The notes beneath the pieces are model-generated. The model worked only from the letters and a program-made list of their open reading frames with translations, had not been told where the DNA came from and made no database searches. A program made the translations under genes and the position numbers. A stretch of 34,929 bases of DNA from the NCBI GenBank assembly GCA_032111745.1, contig JAULUH010000105.1, forward strand, positions 1 through 34,929, written 5' to 3'. The stretch is from JAULUH01 sp032111745. GTDB lineage: Bacteria > Chloroflexota > Anaerolineae > JAAEKA01. This document shows positions 26,927 through 33,302 of this stretch, one piece after another (positions within the stretch are counted from its first letter, which is position 1; each line of letters starts with the position of its first letter).

Positions 26927-26942
26927 TATGATCTAGATCATA
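26927..26942. promoter_or_regulatory. Perfect 16-bp palindrome, FNR/CRP-like site
   Basis: TATGATCTAGATCATA is its own reverse complement. Its core TGAT-N4-ATCA matches four of five bases in each half of the FNR consensus TTGAT-N4-ATCAA. Its centre (26934.5) is 41.5 bases upstream of the inferred start at 26893, the classical class II activator position. Confidence 0.6.
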
Positions 26943-27018
26943 TTGGCAAATGAAAAGTTGCACGAAATTGTGGCCGGAAGGTGTGGAACGCAGCTGAAGC
27001 AAGGTCCGGGCAGTAAAT

Positions 27019-27055
27019 GCCAATGGCCGCACCGGATCACGGTGCGGCCATTGGC
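27019..27055 (-). terminator. Perfect 16-bp hairpin downstream of the PPOX gene
   Basis: Arms 27019-27034 and 27040-27055 are perfect reverse complements around a 5-nt loop (GATCA on the + strand). On the - strand it lies 57 bases after the PPOX stop and is followed by ATTTACTG, a weak T-tract. It probably ends the PPOX transcript and would also insulate the haem-cluster promoter region. Confidence 0.6.
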
Positions 27056-27112
27056 GGACTGCGAACTATGACTGGCCAGGCCGGCTTCGCAGCCCGGGCC
27101 GGGCGCCTGGCA

Positions 27113-27538
27113 TCAGAACTGAGGCGGGAAGGCCACCACCCTGTCCGGACGGATCTTCAAGATGATGCGTGTCTCCGTGCCCTTCATGTCGGCCGGGGCG
27201 AACCCTCCGTAGTACTCAGGCTGGCCAACATACAGATTGGCATGGGCGTTGATGTTCCGGTATTCGCTGTCCTCGACGATCTCCTCCACGGTGCCCCGCA
27301 CGTCAATCCAGCGGAACGGGTCTTTGGGATCGATGGCACACAGGGCTACTTGCGGATTGGCCCTGACGTTGTTGGCCTTGCGCCGGCCGTCTGCGGTGTT
27401 GACCAGCACGTGTGTCCCATCCCAGGAGCACCACACTACGGTATTCTCCGGCGCGCCTTTGGGCGAAAGGGTTGTGAACACGCTGTAGACAGGACCTTCA
27501 ATCAGGTCGAGATGAGATGCAGGAATCGTTGTTGCCAT
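27113..27538 (-). CDS. PPOX-class, possibly F420-dependent, flavin-type oxidoreductase
   Basis: 141 residues, the usual size of single-domain split-barrel proteins of the pyridoxamine 5'-phosphate oxidase clan. It begins with a short helix then YSVFTTLSPKGAPENTVVWCSW, the first strands of the barrel. NTADGRRKANNVRANPQVAL holds the conserved basic residues that bind phosphate of FMN or F420, and FRWIDVRGTVEEIVED is the central strand pair. Members use F420H2 or FMN to reduce various substrates, and some handle tetrapyrroles such as biliverdin. It is alone between two hairpins, 27019-27055 downstream and 27720-27742 upstream. The substrate is unknown. Confidence 0.8.
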   Translation of the reverse strand: MATTIPASHLDLIEGPVYSVFTTLSPKGAPENTVVWCSWDGTHVLVNTADGRRKANNVRANPQVALCAIDPKDPFRWIDVRGTVEEIVEDSEYRNINAHANLYVGQPEYYGGFAPADMKGTETRIILKIRPDRVVAFPPQF

Positions 27539-27782
27539 GGGAGTCGAAGCCTTTCTGATGCTTGTACGTTATTTTGCGACGGTGCGGCAATGATAGCACG
27601 GAATTCCCGCGTTTGCCTGTAGGAATAGCACCCATTCACCGGACAAGTCATGGCAACAGCCAGGTGACCCTGACCGAGGCTGATCGCGACCCGGCTGGAT
27701 ACAGGCTCGGCAAAGCAGCGGGCCGGTCGCATTGACCGGCCCCATTGGACAGACTTGTTTGACCCAACCAGGAGCACAGCGG
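27539..27782. other. Intergenic region between the PPOX and sdhB genes
   Basis: 244 bases holding the PPOX promoter (not clearly recognisable), an AAAGG about 11 bases before its ATG on the - strand, and the hairpin at 27720-27742. No RNA gene or short gene is seen. Confidence 0.5.
27720..27742 (-). terminator. 9-bp GC-rich hairpin after the sdh operon
   Basis: GGGCCGGTC (27720-27728) and GACCGGCCC (27734-27742) enclose a 5-nt loop, 40 bases after the sdhB stop. No clear T-run follows on the - strand. It has the same layout (GC-rich stem, five-base loop, end of gene) as the hairpins at 10522-10592 and 27019-27055. Confidence 0.55.
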
Positions 27783-28484
27783 CTACGCGCCACCCTCCAG
27801 GATAGCCTTCTTGACATCGCCGATGGCCTTGGTGATGTTGATCTCCCGCGGGCAGCATTCGACGCAGTTGAACACGGTGCGGCAGCGCCAGACGCCCATG
27901 GCGTCGTTCATGATCTCCAGCCGCTCTGGCGTTGCCTGATCCCTGGTGTCGAAGATGAACCGGTGGGCCTGGACGATGGCTGCCGGCCCCACGTAGGCGC
28001 CGTTCGCCCAAAAGGAGGGGCAGGAGGCGGTGCAGCAGGCGCAGAGGATGCACTTGGTGGTGTCGTCGAAGCGCTCCCGGTCCTCCGGGCTCTGCAGCCG
28101 CTCGCGGCCCTCAGGCGCCGGGTCGTCGTTGATCAGGTAGGGCTTGACGGCACGGTAGCTGGCGAAGAACGGCTCCATATCCACGACCAGGTCCTTGATC
28201 ACCGGCAGCCCACGAATGGGCTCCACCGTTACCTTCTTGCCCAGATCCTTCATGAGCACCTTGCACGCCAGCCGGTTGCGGCCATTCACCACTATGGCGT
28301 CGGAGCCACAGATGCCATGGGCGCAGGAGCGGCGCAGAGTCAGCGTGCCATCCTGAAACCACTTGACCTGGTGCAAGGCGTCCAACAGCTGGTCGTTGGG
28401 CTGGACCTCTACCTCATACTGGCCCCACCAGGACAGCTCGTCCTTCTCGGGGTTGAATCGCTTGATCTTCAGTGTCGCTCGCAT
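27783..28484 (-). CDS. sdhB: Succinate dehydrogenase iron-sulfur subunit
   Basis: 233 residues. It passes electrons from the flavin to quinone through three clusters. The [2Fe-2S] ligands are in SCAHGICGSDAIVVNG with the last Cys in NRLACK. The [4Fe-4S] site is CILCACCTASCP, and the [3Fe-4S] site is in CRTVFNCVECCPREIN. All expected ligands are present. The ATG has AGGAGA about nine bases upstream, overlapping the sdhA stop. It is the last gene of the sdhCDAB operon and is followed by a GC-rich hairpin. Confidence 0.95.
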   Translation of the reverse strand: MRATLKIKRFNPEKDELSWWGQYEVEVQPNDQLLDALHQVKWFQDGTLTLRRSCAHGICGSDAIVVNGRNRLACKVLMKDLGKKVTVEPIRGLPVIKDLVVDMEPFFASYRAVKPYLINDDPAPEGRERLQSPEDRERFDDTTKCILCACCTASCPSFWANGAYVGPAAIVQAHRFIFDTRDQATPERLEIMNDAMGVWRCRTVFNCVECCPREINITKAIGDVKKAILEGGA

Positions 28485-28496
28485 GATCCAGCTCTC

Positions 28497-30287
28497 CTAG
28501 TAGACCCGCACCTGCGGCTGATAGCGGCCCAGGGTCACCGGCTTGTATTCGATGCGGTAGTTGTCACCTTCTCGCTTGATGAAGGTATGTACCAGCCACT
28601 TCTCATCATCCCGCTGCTGGAAGTCGTCTCGGGCATGGCCACCACGGCTCTCCGTACGGTCTAACGCGCTCAAGGCGGTGACCTCGGCCAGGTCGAGCAT
28701 GTTGCCCAGCTCCCAGGCCTCCAGCAGGTCGGTGTTGAAGCGCTTCCCCTTGTCGCCCACGTACACGGTGCTGAACTGCTTCTTCAACTCCCGGATCCGC
28801 TGCAGGGCCTCCGTCAGCAGCTGCTCGGTGCGGAAGACGCCCACGTTGGTCATCATGACGTCCTGCATCGCCTTGCGCAGCGTCGCCGGTGCCGTCCCGG
28901 CCTGGTTGTTCATGAGGCGCTCAATCTCGTTCCGCACGTGGGCTTCCGGGTTCTCCGGCAGCGGCGGGTGCTCGACCCCGGCGCAGTAGTCCGCCATGGC
29001 GACGCCGCCGCGCTTGCCAAAGACCACCAGGTCGACCAGGGAGTTGGTGCCCAGGCGATTGGCGCCGTGCACGCTGACGCAGGCAACCTCGCCGGCCGCA
29101 TAGCCGCCCGGCAGCACCGTGCCCCTATTATCCACCAGCATGCGGGCGTCGGCGTCTGTGGGTATGCCGCCCATGGCGTAGTGTGCCGTGGGTTGGATCG
29201 GCATCGGATCCTTGATAGGGTCGACGCCCAGATAGGTGCGGCAGAAGTCGGCGATGTCGGGCAGCTTGCGCTCGATATCCTCGGCGGTAATGCGGCGTGG
29301 GCTGCCATCAGAATTCTTCTTGCCGTCGAGGTCGAAGTACTTGTTCACCGTCTCAGGCCGCACGTCGAGGTAGACATAGTCCTGGCCGTTGACGCCACGG
29401 CCCTCGGCAATCTCCAGGTAGATGGCCCGGGAGATCACATCGCGGCTGGCCAGGTCCTTGATGGTCGGCGCGTAGCGCTCCATGAAGCGCTCGCCCTTGC
29501 CGTTGATCAAGACACCGCCCTCACCCCGCACGCCCTCGGTGATCAAGATGCCCATCTTGTAGATCCCGGTGGGGTGGAACTGGAAGAATTCCATATCCTC
29601 CATCGGATAGCCCTGGCGCAACAACACGGCGGGAGCGTCGCCGGTCAGGGAATGGGCGTTGGAGGTGATGTTCCACAGGCGGCCCCAGCCGCCCGTGGCG
29701 AAGAAGACCGCCTTGGCATGGAAGACGTGCAGCTCACCACTGTTGATGTGGTAAGCAACGATCCCGGCTACCCTGCCCTCGCTCACCAGCATGTCCATGA
29801 ACTGGAACTCGTCGAAGAACTGCACGTTGTTTTTGATGCACTGCTGGTAGAGAGTCTGCAGGATCATATGCCCGGTGCGATCGGCCGCATGGCAGGCCCG
29901 GCGCACGGGCTGCTTGGTGACGTTGTTGGTGTGGCCGCCGAAGGGCCGCTGGGAGATCAGCCCATCAGGTGTGCGGTCAAAGGGCAGGCCCATGTGCTCC
30001 AGCTCCAGGACTATATCTACGGCGTCCTTGCACATGATGTCCACCGCATCCTGGTCGGCCAGGTAGTCGCTGCCCTTCACGGTGTCGAAGGCGTGCCACT
30101 CCCAGTGGTCCTCTTCCAGGTTGCCCAGGGCCGCGCCGATGCCGCCCTGCGCGGTGCCGGTATGGGACCGCGTCGGGTACAGCTTGCTCACGACGGCCAC
30201 GTTAGCTTTTTGGGAGGCATAGAGCGCTGCCATGAGCCCGGCACCGCCGGCTCCGATGATGACTGCGTCGTACTTGTGGTAGTTCAT
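28497..30287 (-). CDS. sdhA: Succinate dehydrogenase flavoprotein subunit
   Basis: 596 residues. It oxidises succinate to fumarate. The N-terminus has AVIIGAGGAGLMAALYAS for FAD, then TRSHTGTAQGGIGAAL, where the His carries the covalent FAD. FGGHTNNVTKQPVRRACHA and ERYAPTIKDLASRDVISRA contain the active-site His and Arg residues. HYAMGGIPTDADARM and VHGANRLGTNSLVDLVVFG are further signatures. The ATG follows AGGAGG by 11 bases. Gene order C-D-A-B is typical. Direction (dehydrogenase or fumarate reductase) cannot be proved by sequence, but the layout fits an aerobic SQR. Confidence 0.96.
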   Translation of the reverse strand: MNYHKYDAVIIGAGGAGLMAALYASQKANVAVVSKLYPTRSHTGTAQGGIGAALGNLEEDHWEWHAFDTVKGSDYLADQDAVDIMCKDAVDIVLELEHMGLPFDRTPDGLISQRPFGGHTNNVTKQPVRRACHAADRTGHMILQTLYQQCIKNNVQFFDEFQFMDMLVSEGRVAGIVAYHINSGELHVFHAKAVFFATGGWGRLWNITSNAHSLTGDAPAVLLRQGYPMEDMEFFQFHPTGIYKMGILITEGVRGEGGVLINGKGERFMERYAPTIKDLASRDVISRAIYLEIAEGRGVNGQDYVYLDVRPETVNKYFDLDGKKNSDGSPRRITAEDIERKLPDIADFCRTYLGVDPIKDPMPIQPTAHYAMGGIPTDADARMLVDNRGTVLPGGYAAGEVACVSVHGANRLGTNSLVDLVVFGKRGGVAMADYCAGVEHPPLPENPEAHVRNEIERLMNNQAGTAPATLRKAMQDVMMTNVGVFRTEQLLTEALQRIRELKKQFSTVYVGDKGKRFNTDLLEAWELGNMLDLAEVTALSALDRTESRGGHARDDFQQRDDEKWLVHTFIKREGDNYRIEYKPVTLGRYQPQVRVY

Positions 30288-30302
30288 GGTGTCGGCGTCC
30301 TC

Positions 30303-30746
30303 CTACTTCCCAAAGGCCGCAGCGATGGCACTCAGGGCAGTCTCTGGGGACTGCAGGCTCACCGTGAAGATGACCTGGGCGCCCATCATCAGGAAGATGA
30401 AGGTCAGCACGTACAGGGCCGACTTAACCGCCAGGTTCAGGCCACGACGATGGAAATAGTCGTCGATTACCCAACGCGCACCATTCACCCCATGCAGCAG
30501 GGCGAAAAAGAGCAGCGCCAGGTCGTAGGTGCGCCAGAAGGCACCGGCCGGCCCATTCCAGCGCTCCTGCACGATCCAGTCGTAGGTAATGGCGTCGACG
30601 CCGGCGATCACATGCATGTACACCATGTGCATGACGGCGATCAGGAGCAATAATGCCCCGCTGACGCGCATGAAGTACCACGACAGCACCTCGAAGCGGT
30701 TGGGACTGCCGTAGCTCCGATTGCTGGCTCTGGTGAAGGATGCCAT
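30303..30746 (-). CDS. sdhD: Succinate dehydrogenase membrane anchor SdhD
   Basis: 147 residues with three membrane helices (about 25-47, 73-93, 105-130). The first helix begins with MRVSGALLLLIAVMH. Candidate haem ligands are His40 or His45 and His85 in FALLHGVNGARWVIDDY. The H-x2-N-G-x-R-x3-D pattern is also found in the neighbouring SdhC, which suggests that both anchors share ancestry and that two haems may be bound. Start ATG 30746 has AAGAGGTG just upstream. It lies between sdhC and sdhA with short gaps. Confidence 0.88.
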   Translation of the reverse strand: MASFTRASNRSYGSPNRFEVLSWYFMRVSGALLLLIAVMHMVYMHVIAGVDAITYDWIVQERWNGPAGAFWRTYDLALLFFALLHGVNGARWVIDDYFHRRGLNLAVKSALYVLTFIFLMMGAQVIFTVSLQSPETALSAIAAAFGK

Positions 30747-30759
30747 GGTTCACCTCTTC

Positions 30760-31179
30760 CTAGAAGTTCCACCACGGCATGTGGATGCCGAAGATGGGAG
30801 CGATGGTCGCAATGGCTGCCGGGATGAAGGCCAGCAGGGTCAAGGCCAGTACGATGCGGAACATGGTGCGCTGGGTGCGCCAATTGGAGAACCGCTCGGG
30901 CCAGAAGTCCACCATGATGATGCGTACGCCGTTGAACGCATGGTAGAAGACCCCGAACAACAGGCCCAGCACAAATACCTTGAATATCGGCGAGTGATAG
31001 AAGAACAGGAACGCCTCGAAAACCTCTCTGCCCACGCCAACCAGGTAGATGTCGAGGATGTGCAGAAAGAGGAACAAGAGGATACCCAGGCCACTGACAC
31101 GGTGCAGGAGCCAGGCCCAATGGCCCTCTCTGCCCCGGTAAGTGATGCCCTGCCAGATGGAAGCTACTGCGCTTGCCAT
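30760..31179 (-). CDS. sdhC: Succinate dehydrogenase cytochrome b subunit SdhC
   Basis: 139 residues from ATG 31179, which has AAGGAG (31187-31192) six to seven bases upstream; the frame is open farther but without a better start. Three membrane helices are seen. LLHRVSGLGILLFLFLH carries His26 and His40, and FYHAFNGVRIIMVDFW carries His80, a usual haem b ligand, and an Asp. It anchors SdhAB to the membrane and binds quinone with SdhD. It is the first gene of the operon, with a strong promoter 108-136 bases upstream. Confidence 0.9.
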   Translation of the reverse strand: MASAVASIWQGITYRGREGHWAWLLHRVSGLGILLFLFLHILDIYLVGVGREVFEAFLFFYHSPIFKVFVLGLLFGVFYHAFNGVRIIMVDFWPERFSNWRTQRTMFRIVLALTLLAFIPAAIATIAPIFGIHMPWWNF

Positions 31180-31286
31180 GCACGACTCCTTTCCGGATGA
31201 CAAGACGTCGGGCGACAACGCCGACTGTGCCAGGCCCCATGTCCCCACATGCATGGTGCCTGTAGCGGATATGTGAAGATGGGCGC

Positions 31287-31315
31287 ATTATAGCGTCCCG
31301 CAGGCAAACTGTCAA
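31287..31315 (-). promoter_or_regulatory. Consensus promoter of the sdhCDAB operon
   Basis: On the - strand TTGACA (31310-31315) and TATAAT (31287-31292) are separated by exactly 17 bases, a full match to the housekeeping sigma consensus. Transcription would start near 31280, giving a leader of about 100 nt before the sdhC ATG. Confidence 0.85.
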
Positions 31316-31365
31316 GTGATTGTGGAAGCAAGGTTCCAAGTTTGTGGGCTTTGGCCGCAGGTGAT

Positions 31366-31394
31366 TTGGCTTTTGTTCCGCCTCCAGGTACAAT
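31366..31394 (+). promoter_or_regulatory. Promoter of the ABC exporter gene
   Basis: TTGGCT (31366-31371) and TACAAT (31389-31394) are 17 bases apart. Transcription would start near 31401, about 30 bases before the ATG at 31431. It is divergent from the sdh promoter, with about 50 bases between the two -35 boxes. Confidence 0.6.
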
Positions 31395-31430
31395 CTATGT
31401 CCCGGTCCATGACCTCACGGCGCCTTTTCC

Positions 31431-33302
31431 ATGCCTCCCACCATGCAGGAACCGTACACCAGCCCGATTTCCGCTGAGACCTTGATCGCTCCGGCCCGCG
31501 TCAGCCGCGAGGTGCCGTGGAGGCGCCTGTTCGGCTACCTGCGACCCCACGCCGGGCGCATGGCCGTGGCCCTGGTGAGCCTGGCCATCAGCAGTGCCGT
31601 GGGGCTGGTCTTCCCCCTCCTCATCGGCCGCACGGTCACCGATATGCTGGCCCAGGGCGATGTCGCCCAGCTGGACCGCCTGGTGCTGGGGCTGTTGGCA
31701 CTGTTTGCCATCATGTCCGTGACCAGCTTCATCAGCGGCTACTTTCTCGGCGTCACCGGTGAGAAGATCGTCTACGAGCTGCGTACCTCCCTCTATGAGC
31801 GCCTCATTACCCTGGAGCTGGCCTTCTTTAGCCAACGCCGGGTGGGAGAGCTGGTCTCACGCCTGTCCAACGATGTCACCCTGGTGCGGACGATGCTCAC
31901 CACGAACATCACCACACTGCTTAGCTCCTTCATCTCCGTTGTCGGCTCGGTGGTCATCGTCTTCACCCTGAACCCGGCCCTGACCGGCTTCATCCTGGTG
32001 TTGATACCGGCGCTCATGGTGGTTGCCATCGCCTTTGGCCGCCCCCTGGAACGCATGGCCACCCGGGTACAGGACCAGCTGGCCAATGCCACGGTGGTCG
32101 TGGAGGAGGGCCTGTCCGGCGTCCGCGTGGTCAAGAGCTTCGATCGCGAGGCCTACGAGGTCCAGCGCTACCGTCGCGACCTCGGCTACTCCACGGGCTC
32201 GGCGATCCGCGTCATCGCCGCCCGTTCGGCTTTCGGCAGCCTGATGGCCTTCCTGGGCTTCGGCGCCATCGCCGCCATTCTGTGGTTCGGTGGCCGGCAG
32301 GTAATCGCCGGCACCATGACCGTGGGTATGATCACCAGTTTCCTGATCTACGGCTTCATCATCGCGGCCGGCCTGGGCAGCCTGGCTGGCCTGTATGGCC
32401 AGTTCCGTGAGACCACCGGCGCGATCAAACGGGTGTTCGAGATCCTTGACACACTACCCACTGTCCCAGAAGCGCCAAATGCCGTGCCTTTGCCACCTAT
32501 CGACGGCCGGATCCGGTTTCACGATGTCTCCTTTGGCTACGTCGCAGAGGGCCATGTGCTGCGCCGCGTAACCCTGGACATCGTGCCCGGAGAGATCGTA
32601 GCATTGGTGGGCCCCAGCGGCGCGGGCAAGAGCACCCTGTGCAATCTGATCCCGCGCTTCTACGACCCCGACCAGGGTACGGTTACCATCGATGGCTATG
32701 ACCTGCGCGCGGTCACCAAGAGCAGCCTGCGCTCCCAGGTGGGCCTGGTTCCCCAGGAGACCATGCTGTTTGGCGGCACGGTGCGCGAGAACATCCTGTA
32801 TGGCCGCCTCGACGCTACCGAAGACGAGGTGGTTGCAGCGGCGAAGGCCGCGTATGCGCACGACTTCGTCCTGGAGTTGCCCAAAGGCTACGACACCGTG
32901 GTCGGCGAGCGGGGGATGAACCTCAGCGGCGGGCAGCGACAGCGCATCGCCATCGCCCGGGCCATCCTCAAGGACCCGGCCATTCTGTTGCTGGACGAGG
33001 CCACCAGCTCGCTGGACAGCGAGTCTGAGCACTACGTCCAGGCCGCGCTGGACAGGCTGATGCACGGGCGCACGACGGTCATCATTGCCCATCGCCTCAG
33101 CACCATCCAATCGGCGCACCGCGTCGTCGTGTTGGACCACGGCGAGATCGTCGAGATAGGCACCCACGAGGAGTTGCTGGGGCTGAATGGGATGTATGCC
33201 AGGCTTTACCACATGCAGTTCAGCCGTGATGTGTACGACACCGAGGTCGTCGACCTCTGGCCGGAAGGCGACTGGGCCGTCATGATCGATGCACTACGAT
33301 GA
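31431..33302 (+). CDS. ABC-type exporter, fused membrane and ATPase domains
   Basis: 623 residues, a half-transporter that would act as a dimer (MsbA/BmrA type). Residues 30-340 form the six-helix membrane domain, with the coupling-region pattern ERLITLELAFFSQRRVGELV. The ATPase domain has Walker A GPSGAGKST (394-402, Lys400), Q-loop VGLVPQETMLF, signature LSGGQRQR (498-505), Walker B ILLLDEATSSLD with Glu523, and the switch His554 in IIAHRLST. All catalytic residues are present. Exported drugs or lipids are the usual substrates; which one is unknown. Another in-frame ATG lies at 31443; neither has a clear ribosome-binding site. The stop overlaps the next start (ATGA). Confidence 0.93.
   Translation: MPPTMQEPYTSPISAETLIAPARVSREVPWRRLFGYLRPHAGRMAVALVSLAISSAVGLVFPLLIGRTVTDMLAQGDVAQLDRLVLGLLALFAIMSVTSFISGYFLGVTGEKIVYELRTSLYERLITLELAFFSQRRVGELVSRLSNDVTLVRTMLTTNITTLLSSFISVVGSVVIVFTLNPALTGFILVLIPALMVVAIAFGRPLERMATRVQDQLANATVVVEEGLSGVRVVKSFDREAYEVQRYRRDLGYSTGSAIRVIAARSAFGSLMAFLGFGAIAAILWFGGRQVIAGTMTVGMITSFLIYGFIIAAGLGSLAGLYGQFRETTGAIKRVFEILDTLPTVPEAPNAVPLPPIDGRIRFHDVSFGYVAEGHVLRRVTLDIVPGEIVALVGPSGAGKSTLCNLIPRFYDPDQGTVTIDGYDLRAVTKSSLRSQVGLVPQETMLFGGTVRENILYGRLDATEDEVVAAAKAAYAHDFVLELPKGYDTVVGERGMNLSGGQRQRIAIARAILKDPAILLLDEATSSLDSESEHYVQAALDRLMHGRTTVIIAHRLSTIQSAHRVVVLDHGEIVEIGTHEELLGLNGMYARLYHMQFSRDVYDTEVVDLWPEGDWAVMIDALR

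Noticed and set aside
28938..30653. Long + strand open frame opposite sdhA and sdhD
   Set aside because: Antisense shadow; sdhA and sdhD carry all family motifs.
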